A DNA stretch of 7,122 nt. Source: UBA10649 sp044233495 (GTDB lineage Bacteria; Actinomycetota; Actinomycetes; S36-B12). The stretch is from assembly GCA_044233495.1 (NCBI GenBank), contig JBIIJX010000124.1:1-7122 (forward strand). Direction: 5' to 3'. The notes beneath the pieces are model-generated. The model was not told where the DNA came from. It saw only the letters and a program-made list of their open reading frames with translations, and ran no database searches. Made by a program: the position numbers and the translations under genes. Positions 1 through 5,380 of this stretch are shown here, one piece after another (position 1 is the first letter of the stretch; each line of letters starts with the position of its first letter).

Positions 1-125
1 GTCGCGCCTTCGACTACGGACGCCTGTCGATCTCGGGAGTCGGTATCAGGCAGTTGCGCACGGAGCCGATCAGCAGGCCGCATGAGGTGGCTCGCGAGAT
101 CAGCGACCTCATCCCCCGCCCCTAG
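1..125 (+). CDS. C-terminal end of a probable bacterial PH-domain membrane protein (partial, 5' end outside window)
   Basis: An open frame enters from the left edge (first full codon at base 3) and stops at TAG 123-125, giving 41 residues. They include FDYGRLSISGVG, then a charged stretch PHEVAREISDLI. This layout (FDYG, a short beta strand ending in glycine, a gap, then a final helix with a hydrophobic heptad) is the usual end of bacterial PH (bPH/YdbS-like) domains, which follow transmembrane helices in small actinobacterial membrane proteins. The catalytic or ligand role of that family is not established. Only the tail is visible, so membrane helices and start cannot be checked. It converges on csrA, with 58 bases between the two stop codons. 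The reading frame is fairly sure; the family call rests on a short stretch and is tentative. Confidence 0.5.
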   Translation, partial: RAFDYGRLSISGVGIRQLRTEPISRPHEVAREISDLIPRP

Positions 126-132
126 TTGCGCG

Positions 133-163
133 CCGGCTCGACTGCCCGCCGCGAACGGGCCGG
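133..163. terminator. Candidate hairpin between convergent genes (weak)
   Basis: Arms CCGGCTCG (133-140) and CGGGCCGG (156-163) can pair over 8 bp with one G-T wobble. A nested alternative pairs GCCCG (144-148) with CGGGC (156-160). The hairpin lies between the stops of the PH-domain gene and csrA, where a bidirectional terminator would be expected. There is no T-run on either strand, so this is a structural guess in GC-rich DNA rather than a recognised intrinsic terminator. Confidence 0.3.
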
Positions 164-183
164 ACCACGGTGCATGAGCGCGG

Positions 184-447
184 TCAGGGCTTCTTCGGCG
201 AGTCGCCATCCGGCGCCGGGCGTGAGCCGAGTGCGGAGGCGAAGTCGGAGATCGCATCGACGGACCCGACTACTGCCTCCCGGTTCGCCGCCTCGATGGC
301 CTCGAACACCTCCTGGCGATGGACCTTGACGCTGCGGGGCGCGTTTATGCCGACGCGGATCAGGTCTCCGCGGATCTCCAGGATGCTGACGGTGATCTCA
401 TCGCCGATGACGATGCTCTCGCCGACCTTCCTGCTGAGTACCAGCAT
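184..447 (-). CDS. csrA: CsrA, RNA-binding carbon storage/flagellin translation regulator
   Basis: The product has 87 residues. CsrA is a small homodimeric RNA-binding protein that blocks ribosome access at GGA motifs in mRNA leaders; in Gram-positive bacteria its best known target is the flagellin leader. The N-terminus MLVLSRKVGESIVIGDEI is near consensus. L4, R6, the GD-x-IRVGI strand (27-34), APRSV (36-40) and the RNA-contacting V42-H43-R44 are all present, followed by the EVFEAI helix. The start is ATG 447-445, 8 nt after the fliW stop. A weak ribosome site (AGGCG) overlaps the fliW TAG, suggesting translational coupling. After the core (about residue 60) there is a roughly 27-residue Ser/Asp/Pro-rich tail ending DGDSPKKP, longer than typical 61-75 residue CsrA proteins. 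It is the last gene of the flagellar cluster. Confidence 0.97.
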   Translation of the reverse strand: MLVLSRKVGESIVIGDEITVSILEIRGDLIRVGINAPRSVKVHRQEVFEAIEAANREAVVGSVDAISDFASALGSRPAPDGDSPKKP

Positions 448-455
448 GCCGGCGC

Positions 456-857
456 CTATGCGACCAGGAGCGGTACGCGCACCGAGAGATCGGGATTCTC
501 GACGATGATCTGCTCGGCGACGCGGGCCTGGGGATCGAGCAGGAGCGGGGCCAGCAGGTTGACCGTCGACTCCTTGAAGGTCGTGCCGAGCGTCACGACG
601 AGAAGCAGCAGGACGTCCGCCCCACCCGCCAGGTTGAAGCGCTCTGCGACCTCGTCGTCGACGATGGGTGCGTAGTCGGGGAAGAAGGACATCGCCGGAA
701 CGACGACGAAGTTGATCACCTCGTTCTCGAGCGACTGCAGCCGGTAGACGAGACCCTCGTCATTCATTCGGATGAGGGCGAAACGGGTGTACTCGGGGAA
801 CCCCAAGAACCCGCCACGGACTTCCACCGTGCCGTCGTCGTCATCGTGGTTCACCAC
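456..857 (-). CDS. fliW: FliW, flagellar assembly factor and CsrA antagonist
   Basis: The product has 133 residues. In B. subtilis FliW binds CsrA and relieves its repression of flagellin translation; free flagellin competes for FliW, coupling synthesis to export. Family features are GFLGFPEYTRFAL (16-28), YRLQSLEN (38-45), the FVVVP strand, the signature FFPDYAP (58-64), a long LLLLVVT strand, and the TVNLLAPLLLDP segment that usually precedes the C-terminal strand. The encoded start is GTG 857-855, followed at once by a second GTG (854-852). A GGAGGAAGG ribosome site sits 11 nt upstream of the first GTG. The protein is slightly short at the N-terminus, with a DDDD run replacing the usual first strand, so the exact start is less certain than the identity. 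Next upstream is flgL (40 nt); next downstream is csrA (8 nt). Confidence 0.95.
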   Translation of the reverse strand: MVNHDDDDGTVEVRGGFLGFPEYTRFALIRMNDEGLVYRLQSLENEVINFVVVPAMSFFPDYAPIVDDEVAERFNLAGGADVLLLLVVTLGTTFKESTVNLLAPLLLDPQARVAEQIIVENPDLSVRVPLLVA

Positions 858-897
858 GGAGACCCCGCCCTTCCTCCGGATTCCCTGCAGGAGTTCA

Positions 898-1788
898 CTA
901 TCGCAGGAAATCCATCAGGGAGACCTGCATGACACTCGCGGTGGCGCGCAGTGCTGCTTCGTATCCGGTCTGCTGGAGGGTCAGTTCCATGATGGCCTTG
1001 GAGAGGTCGGTGTCCTCGACCCGGCTGAGGGCACCGGTGACTTCGACGTCCTTGTCCGCGGTGACGTCCTTGAGGGAGTTGAGCTGGTTGATCCGGGTGC
1101 CGACGGTGGCCTGGGCGTCTCCTGCGCGCTCGATCAGCGCATCGAGTTGGGTCAGGTCGGTGGCGAGGTCGCCGACCGGATTCGTCCGCAGGTGCGACGC
1201 GATGTTGGTCAGCACCGTGTAGAAGTCCGCAGGGGAGGTGCCGAAGATCTCGGGGCCGTTGAGCTCGATGCGCACGGTGGAGTCTGCGTCGACCCTGGTG
1301 GTGACGGCGTTGGTGTCGCCGGTGTAGACGCCCACATTGGAGTAGGCGGAGGTTGCCGACGTCGCACCCCCGAACAGCTGGCGTCCTCCGAACTGGGCGT
1401 TGGCGTCGATCAGGAGACCCGCCTTGAGGACGTCCACCTGCGAGGCCAGGGCTGTACGTACGCCTGGAGTCGAAGTCGAGGACTGCCCCTGCACGAGGAG
1501 GTCGCGCGCGCGCAGGAGCTGGGAGTTCACCGAGTCGACGTGGATCCGGGCGGCATTGAGCTGGAGCAGGCCGTTGTCGATGTTCTTGGAGTACTGGGCG
1601 ATGCGCATCTGCTCGGACCGCAGTGACATGGCCATGCGGGCGGCGTTGGGATCCTCGCTGGCACGCTCGAAGGCCTTGCCCGACGAGACCTGGTTCTGCA
1701 CGCGCGCCAAGCGGTTCTGGGCCGCGGCAAGGGAGTCCACCGTGCGGGTGTTCTGCAGGCTCGTGGTGAGCCGGTCTACCAGGACCAT
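898..1788 (-). CDS. flgL: FlgL, hook-filament junction protein 2 (HAP3)
   Basis: The product has 296 residues, close to the usual FlgL length. FlgL is exported by the flagellar type III apparatus and forms the outer ring of the junction on which flagellin polymerises. The N-terminal flagellin-type helical domain is clear (about residues 5-140): QNRLARVQNQVSSGKAF, then the SEDPNAARMAMSLR motif (44-57) seen in FlgL and flagellins, then long coiled-coil helices. The middle (about 140-210) is the beta-rich variable domain. The C-terminal helix ends AALRATASVMQVSLMDFLR, matching the conserved end of FlgL. It is distinguished from flagellin by its place between flgK and fliW and by its terminal motif. 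The start ATG 1788-1786 has a strong TAAGGAG site 5 nt upstream that contains the flgK stop codon, so coupling with flgK is likely. Confidence 0.96.
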   Translation of the reverse strand: MVLVDRLTTSLQNTRTVDSLAAAQNRLARVQNQVSSGKAFERASEDPNAARMAMSLRSEQMRIAQYSKNIDNGLLQLNAARIHVDSVNSQLLRARDLLVQGQSSTSTPGVRTALASQVDVLKAGLLIDANAQFGGRQLFGGATSATSAYSNVGVYTGDTNAVTTRVDADSTVRIELNGPEIFGTSPADFYTVLTNIASHLRTNPVGDLATDLTQLDALIERAGDAQATVGTRINQLNSLKDVTADKDVEVTGALSRVEDTDLSKAIMELTLQQTGYEAALRATASVMQVSLMDFLR

Positions 1789-1793
1789 GATGT

Positions 1794-1800
1794 CTCCTTA
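1794..1800 (-). promoter_or_regulatory. flgL ribosome binding site embedded in the flgK stop codon
   Basis: TAAGGAG lies 5 nt before the flgL ATG. Its TAA is the flgK termination codon, so a ribosome finishing flgK is placed at the flgL start. This arrangement supports coupled, near-stoichiometric translation of the two junction proteins. Confidence 0.85.
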
Positions 1801-3129
1801 CCGCCCTACAAGGCCCGTGCGGTTGATGAGAATCTCCAGAACGGAGTCGATCGTCGTGAGCAGTCGCGAAGCGGCCTCGTATGCCCGCTGGTAGGCGAGC
1901 AGGTTGGCCATCTCCTCGTCGATGCTCACCCCGGACTCGGCATTGATCTGGCTGGTGATGCTGAACGACATCGCCTTCTGCGTCTCCGCCGCCTGCTCGG
2001 TGTTCTTGACGTCCATGGCCAGTGACACCACGAGATCCTGGTACTTCTCGTCGGGGCCCGCTGTCGATGTCGCGAGCTGAGCGAGTGCGTCGGCCTTGGA
2101 GCCGTCCAGGGAGGCCACGCCGCCCGACGGAGCGATGCCGGAGGCGGCGATCCTCGTGCCGTCGGTGATGGCCACCGTGATGGTGTCGGCGGTGGTCCCG
2201 GTGAAGAAGTTGCCCCCGATCGTCCCGCTGAGGTCGTAGCCGGTGGTGTGCACCGTGTTCACCTTCGATGTGAGTGCGGCCGCGACGGTGTCGAGGGTGT
2301 TGCGCCAGTCCTCCACTGTCGTGTTGATGGTCGTCAGGTGCGCACCGGCGGATCCGCTCGTGATGGTCGCCGTCGAGGAGTCGTCGGCGAACTGGACGGA
2401 TGTCGTGCCGGCGGCCGTCGCCACCTGCAGCGTCCGGTACGACATGGGGGAGACGAGCGTTCCGCCACCGAGGCTGATGGTCATCATGTTCGCGGCATTC
2501 AGCGTGTAGACCCCGCCGACTGCCTGCGCGATCTTCGCGGCGAGAGCCCCCCGCTGGTCGATGAGCGCGTTCATGGCCGACGTGTCCTCGACGGACTGGC
2601 TGATCGCGATGTTCAGGCGGGACACCTCCTCGGCTTGCCCGTTCACCGTCGCGATGAGGCTGGCGAGGTCCTTGCGGTGCGTCGACGCGATCTCCGTGAG
2701 CTCGGCTGATGCGTCGTACATCCAGCTCGTGATGTCGTTTGCCTGGGCAAGGACCTGGATTCGCGCAGCACGATTGGTTGGATCACGGGCGATGTCGGCG
2801 AATCCGGTCCACAGTGCATCGAGCTTGGCCTGCAGGCCGTTCGGACTGGGCTCGGCGAAGACCTGCTCGATCTCGCGAAGCGCGGTGCTCGAGACGGAGA
2901 GGTCGGCGAGCTGTGCCTCCTCCGTCCGGGATCGGTTGACGAGGATGCCGTTCTGCAACCGCTGGATGGCGGAGACGTCGACGCCCACGCCCGCGGTGAG
3001 CTGCACGCGCTGCCGCGCGTACCCGGGGGTGTTGACGTTCGCGATGTTCTGGCCAGTGACGTCGATGGCCACCCGCTGCGTGCGCAGGGAGGTCAGCGCC
3101 GTGGTGAGGCCCGCCCAGGTGCTCGTCAT
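1798..3129 (-). CDS. flgK: FlgK, hook-filament junction protein 1 (HAP1)
   Basis: The product has 443 residues from ATG 3129-3127. FlgK is exported through the flagellum and forms the first ring of the hook-filament junction. The N-terminal rod/hook motif NIANVNTPGY (28-37) follows a TALTSLRTQRVAIDVTGQ helix. The C-terminus has the conserved GVSIDEEMANLLAYQRAYEA segment and ends near SVLEILINRTGLVGR. The middle is helical to about residue 200, then Thr/Ser/Gly-rich beta structure. It is shorter than enterobacterial FlgK (about 550), implying a smaller exposed domain. A GTG at 3132-3130 is also in frame, but the GAGGG ribosome site (3140-3136) is 6 nt from the ATG and only 3 nt from the GTG, so ATG is preferred. 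That ATG shares its A with the flgN TGA stop (TGATG), indicating translational coupling. Confidence 0.96.
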   Translation of the reverse strand: MTSTWAGLTTALTSLRTQRVAIDVTGQNIANVNTPGYARQRVQLTAGVGVDVSAIQRLQNGILVNRSRTEEAQLADLSVSSTALREIEQVFAEPSPNGLQAKLDALWTGFADIARDPTNRAARIQVLAQANDITSWMYDASAELTEIASTHRKDLASLIATVNGQAEEVSRLNIAISQSVEDTSAMNALIDQRGALAAKIAQAVGGVYTLNAANMMTISLGGGTLVSPMSYRTLQVATAAGTTSVQFADDSSTATITSGSAGAHLTTINTTVEDWRNTLDTVAAALTSKVNTVHTTGYDLSGTIGGNFFTGTTADTITVAITDGTRIAASGIAPSGGVASLDGSKADALAQLATSTAGPDEKYQDLVVSLAMDVKNTEQAAETQKAMSFSITSQINAESGVSIDEEMANLLAYQRAYEAASRLLTTIDSVLEILINRTGLVGR

Positions 3130-3623
3130 CACAGACCCTCGTCCACGAAGACGGCCGGGCGGGTGTCACGCTCGGGGGTGCCGCTCGGCTGGTAGAGGTT
3201 GAGGGGTGCCTCGCTCTCTCCGCGGATGCCGGAGATGACGTCCTGGGCGGCCTGCTGCGCGGCTGTGGCCAGCTCGCGGTTCAGGGCGATGACGGCCTGG
3301 ATCCGGCTGGAGAGGTCCATGAAGGCCTGGTAGTGCTCGGTCAGCAGGTCACCCCAGGGGTCGGGCACCACTGCCGCGATGCTGGACAGGCTGGGGGAGG
3401 GCTCCAGGCCGAGCTGGCGGGCGGCCACGTCGAAGAGCACGGCCCGCTCGAGCTCGATGGAGCGGAGCTGCTCGATGGCCTCCTCGATCTCCCGGCTCAC
3501 CCGGACGAGCCATACGTCGCGCCCGCCCATGAGGAGCAGCTGCTGGACGTCGAGCCGGTACAGGAGGGTGTCGAGCACTTCACGCTCACGCCACAGGACG
3601 GCGGAGAGCCCCGAGAGGTCCAT
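3129..3623 (-). CDS. flgN: FlgN-type flagellar export chaperone
   Basis: The product has 164 residues. FlgN chaperones bind the C-termini of FlgK and FlgL in the cytoplasm and deliver them to the export gate. Sequence identity in this family is low. The call rests on a fully helical, Leu- and Glu-rich layout (LWREREVLDTLLYRLDVQQLLL near the start, SREIEEAIEQLRSIELERAV at about 43-62, a C-terminal helix LNRELATAAQQAAQ), a disordered Pro-rich tail with NLYQPSG, and its position just before flgK. The frame is open back to 3749, but the ATG at 3623-3621 is chosen. It has an AAGGGGG site 5 nt upstream, begins at the conserved helix, and leaves the FliA-like promoters outside the gene. It is the first gene of the cluster; no flgM precedes it. 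Confidence 0.85.
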   Translation of the reverse strand: MDLSGLSAVLWREREVLDTLLYRLDVQQLLLMGGRDVWLVRVSREIEEAIEQLRSIELERAVLFDVAARQLGLEPSPSLSSIAAVVPDPWGDLLTEHYQAFMDLSSRIQAVIALNRELATAAQQAAQDVISGIRGESEAPLNLYQPSGTPERDTRPAVFVDEGL

Positions 3624-3628
3624 CTCGG

Positions 3629-3635
3629 CCCCCTT
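3629..3635 (-). promoter_or_regulatory. flgN ribosome binding site
   Basis: AAGGGGG on the minus strand lies 5 nt before the ATG at 3623, one mismatch from AAGGAGG. It decides the start of flgN against the in-frame extension reaching 3749, which would place 42 extra residues over the promoter region. Confidence 0.75.
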
Positions 3636-3654
3636 TCCGTCAGCTTTCGTCAGC
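3634..3654 (-). repeat. Short tandem repeat in the flgN leader
   Basis: Minus strand reads GCTGACGAAA followed directly by GCTGACGGAAA: two copies of a 10-11 base unit with one inserted base. It lies in the 5' untranslated region downstream of both proposed promoters and abuts the ribosome site. It could be a protein or RNA target, or simple slippage; function is unknown. Confidence 0.5.
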
Positions 3655-3668
3655 GTGGACACCTTCTG

Positions 3669-3691
3669 CCTCAAGCCGTATCGGCTCGAGG
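3669..3691. repeat. Inverted repeat over the proximal FliA-like -10
   Basis: Arms CCTCAAGCCG (3669-3678) and CGGCTCGAGG (3682-3691) match at 9 of 10 positions around a 3-base centre (TAT). The palindrome covers the proximal GCCGATAC -10 and the expected transcription start near 3671. It could be an operator that competes with sigma factor, a hairpin at the extreme 5' end of the mRNA, or coincidence from the self-complementary GCCGATA-like core. Confidence 0.45.
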
Positions 3692-3705
3692 AAGCGGATC
3701 CTGAG
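3678..3705 (-). promoter_or_regulatory. Proximal FliA/WhiG-type promoter for flgN cluster (P2)
   Basis: Minus strand reads CTCAG (3705-3701), a 15-base spacer, then GCCGATAC (3685-3678). The -10 matches the FliA/WhiG/SigD consensus GCCGATAA in seven of eight bases. Transcription would start near 3671, leaving a leader of about 48 nt before flgN. The -35 CTCAG differs from the enteric TAAA, but the same word occurs at the same spacing in the distal element, which supports both. Confidence 0.6.
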
Positions 3706-3748
3706 GAAAAAGCCTGACGGAGTTTCGTGAGCGGTAACTCCCGCAGCA

Positions 3749-3776
3749 TTATCGGCTGGGCTGGCGCTGACCTGAG
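3749..3776 (-). promoter_or_regulatory. Distal FliA/WhiG-type promoter for flgN cluster (P1)
   Basis: Minus strand reads CTCAG (3776-3772), a 15-base spacer, then a perfect GCCGATAA (3756-3749). This is the full -10 consensus of motility sigma factors (FliA, SigD, WhiG). The start would be near 3742, giving a leader of about 119 nt that runs through P2. It points toward flgN and away from the divergent SDR gene. Confidence 0.7.
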
Positions 3777-3844
3777 CCTTTCCGCGGCCTCGTACGGTCG
3801 TGGCCGGGGGCGCCCGGGGCCCCGATCTGCAGCAGACTGACCCC

Positions 3845-4594
3845 ATGAGCAGGGGCATTCTCGTCACCGGTGGATCCCGCGGGATCGGGGCGGCCATCGT
3901 CCGACGCTTCGCCGGGCTCGGCGATCGCGTGGCCGTCAACTACGCGACGGGCCAGGAGGCCGCCGAGGCGCTCATCCGGGACCTGCCCGGCACCGGCCAC
4001 CTGCCCGTGCAGGGAGACCTGCGCGACGCTGCCCAGGTCGAGGCGATGGTCGAGCAGGCGGCGGCGGCCCTCGGCGGGATCGATGTGCTGGTCAACAACG
4101 CCGGCGTCTTCTTCTCCCACCACATCACGGAGGTGAGCTACGAGGAGTGGCAGCGGGCCTGGGCCGACACCCTCGGCACGAACCTCATCGGTGCGGCGAA
4201 CACCACTTACTGCGCCGTCCGCCACATGCCCACCGACGGCACGGCGCGCATCGTGAACGTCGGCTCGCGGGGGGCGTTCCGCGGGGAGCCGAAGGCCCCC
4301 GCTTACGGAGCGTCCAAGGCGGGGATCGCCGCCCTCGGCCAGTCGATGGCCAAGGAGCTCGGCTCGCTCGGCATCGCCGTGGCAACGGTGGCGCCCGGAT
4401 TCGTGGAGACGGAGATGGCCGCTGGCTACCTCGACGGCCCCGAGGGCGCAGCGCGCAAGGCGGAGAGCCCGTTCAACCGGGTGGCGACGGCTGAGGAGGT
4501 GGCGGACGCCGTGGTGTACCTCGCGTCACCCCAGGCGCAGTGGGCTTCCGGTGCGATCCTCGACCTGAACGGGGCGTCCTACCTTCGGATGTAG
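3845..4594 (+). CDS. Short-chain dehydrogenase/reductase, FabG-like classical SDR
   Basis: The product has 249 residues, the normal length of classical SDRs. These are cytoplasmic NAD(P)(H)-dependent oxidoreductases, usually tetrameric; the substrate cannot be read from the sequence. Visible motifs are the cofactor loop TGGSRGIG (8-15), with Arg12 favouring NADP(H), D58 in the GDLRD stretch, NNAG (84-87), Asn113, and the catalytic set Ser141, Tyr154, Lys158 (YGASK). PG at 184-185 and a C-terminal LNGASY close the fold. FabG itself (3-oxoacyl-ACP reductase) is possible, but no fatty-acid genes adjoin, so a general SDR is safer. A GTG at 3800 is in frame, but residues before ATG 3845 are not family-like. 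No good ribosome site precedes the ATG; CAGACT at 3833-3838 could be a -10 for a leaderless mRNA, which is weak. It is divergent from flgN and convergent with the next gene. Confidence 0.93.
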   Translation: MSRGILVTGGSRGIGAAIVRRFAGLGDRVAVNYATGQEAAEALIRDLPGTGHLPVQGDLRDAAQVEAMVEQAAAALGGIDVLVNNAGVFFSHHITEVSYEEWQRAWADTLGTNLIGAANTTYCAVRHMPTDGTARIVNVGSRGAFRGEPKAPAYGASKAGIAALGQSMAKELGSLGIAVATVAPGFVETEMAAGYLDGPEGAARKAESPFNRVATAEEVADAVVYLASPQAQWASGAILDLNGASYLRM

Positions 4595-4610
4595 CCGGGC
4601 ATCCCTGGCT
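4593..4610. terminator. Candidate terminator hairpin at the SDR stop codon
   Basis: AGCCGGG (4593-4599) can pair with CCTGGCT (4604-4610) over 7 bp with one G-T wobble and a 4-base loop. A wider alternative pairs 4592-4601 with 4617-4626 (8 of 10), with each convergent gene's stop codon in one arm. There is no T-tract. The stop codons of the SDR and the membrane-protein gene are only 29 bases apart, so any terminator must sit here. Confidence 0.4.
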
Positions 4611-4623
4611 CCGATGTGCTGGG

Positions 4624-5121
4624 CTACGCGCTGGCTCTCTCGTTGATCCACGCCTTCATCGACGGCATCCACAGCAGCAGGCAGAGCACGACGACGACAG
4701 CGTGAAGAGCCATCATCACCAACAGCGACTCCTCGGGAACGGCATCGATCTCGCCTCGGCCGGACATCAGCGGGAGCCACGAGCCGATCAGGGCGATGAT
4801 GGTCGTGATGGTCGCGGTGATGCGGATGCCGGGGCGCGCCGTTCCCTTCCACAGGCCGATGCCCAGCAGGATCAGGACGCTTGCCACGATCCCGAAGACG
4901 ATGGCGGCGAGGTCCAGCCAGCCCTGGACAGCCAGGCCCGACTCGGCCTCGAATCCCCGGATCGCCCCATATTCGGCCAGGTGCGCATCGATGCCCTGCC
5001 GGTCAGCCGACTGAGCGACCATGAGCAGGGCGTACACGCCGTACGCCACGCCGAGGACGAGCAGACCCGCCCCGGCCATGAGGACCTGCCAGGGGTTCTC
5101 CTTGCTCGATGACGATGCCAT
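4624..5121 (-). CDS. Four-helix integral membrane protein of unknown function
   Basis: The product has 165 residues and no family I recognise. Four hydrophobic segments are clear: about 12-36 (WQVLMAGAGLLVLGVAYGVY), 68-92 (LDLAAIVFGIVASVLILLGIGL), 99-119 (ITATITTIIALIGSWLPLMS) and 132-151 (LLVMMALHAVVVVLCLLLW). A polar loop of about 30 residues (38-67), rich in acidic residues, separates helices 1 and 2. The N-terminus MASSSSKENP is hydrophilic and the C-terminus is short. An even helix number suggests both ends on the same side, probably cytoplasmic. The start ATG 5121-5119 has AGGAG 5 nt upstream. The frame is open further, to a GTG at 5355, but those residues are Arg/Ser/Pro-rich and not protein-like. 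The gene stands alone, convergent with the SDR gene. Similar small multi-helix proteins are common in actinobacteria without known roles. Confidence 0.8.
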   Translation of the reverse strand: MASSSSKENPWQVLMAGAGLLVLGVAYGVYALLMVAQSADRQGIDAHLAEYGAIRGFEAESGLAVQGWLDLAAIVFGIVASVLILLGIGLWKGTARPGIRITATITTIIALIGSWLPLMSGRGEIDAVPEESLLVMMALHAVVVVLCLLLWMPSMKAWINERASA

Positions 5122-5380
5122 GTCCACTCCTGCGAAAAGGGCCTGCCGGGAACAGGCGTCTGCGGGCAAGGATCCTCGTCGGATCGGGCTTTGTGCGCCC
5201 AACGCGCCGACACATGCCTTCGACCCCCTTCGCCAGCAGTTCGGCCTGGGCGAGGGGCTCCGACAGCCGGACGGCCAGCTCGTCGACGACGGCTCCCTCA
5301 CCGATCTCCAGCGCGACGCGCTCGTCGATGGGCCTGTCAGGGGTTCGCCGAGCACCAGGCCAGACCGCGCGGTCGGGGCG
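5122..5380. other. Intergenic spacer with no callable gene; one protein-like frame
   Basis: This 259-base spacer should hold the promoter of the membrane-protein gene and the end of the large Ig/FnIII transcript. Near the large gene's stop, GGCCTG (5331-5336) and CAGGCC (5356-5361) form a perfect 6-base inverted repeat, and GACCGCGCGGTC (5363-5374) is a 12-base palindrome; either could form an end-of-transcript hairpin, without a T-run. On the minus strand, in the same frame as the large gene but after its TGA, there is no stop until 5003, and bases of about 5212-5330 read like protein (for example VALEIGEGAVVDELAVRLSE), yet there is no start codon for it. I do not call it a gene; it may be a decayed remnant or a compositional artefact. 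Confidence 0.5.

Noticed and set aside
772..1626. A 284-codon open frame on the plus strand
   Set aside because: It lies opposite fliW and flgL, both strongly recognised. Its Gly/Val/Asp-rich sequence is the mirrored reading of flgL codons.
3624..3749. A 42-residue N-terminal extension of FlgN
   Set aside because: It covers the proposed promoter P2, has no family-like sequence, and the ATG at 3623 has a good ribosome site directly before it.
3800..3844. GTG start for the SDR 15 residues upstream
   Set aside because: Classical SDRs begin a few residues before the cofactor-loop strand, and the ATG at 3845 fits exactly. The GC-rich stretch 3806-3823 contains GGGCGCCC and GGGGCCCC palindromes but no ribosome site for the GTG.
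5122..5355. 78-residue N-terminal extension of the membrane protein
   Set aside because: The residues are Arg/Ser/Pro-rich and unlike protein, while ATG 5121 has AGGAG at ideal spacing and starts a sensible hydrophilic lead to the first membrane helix.
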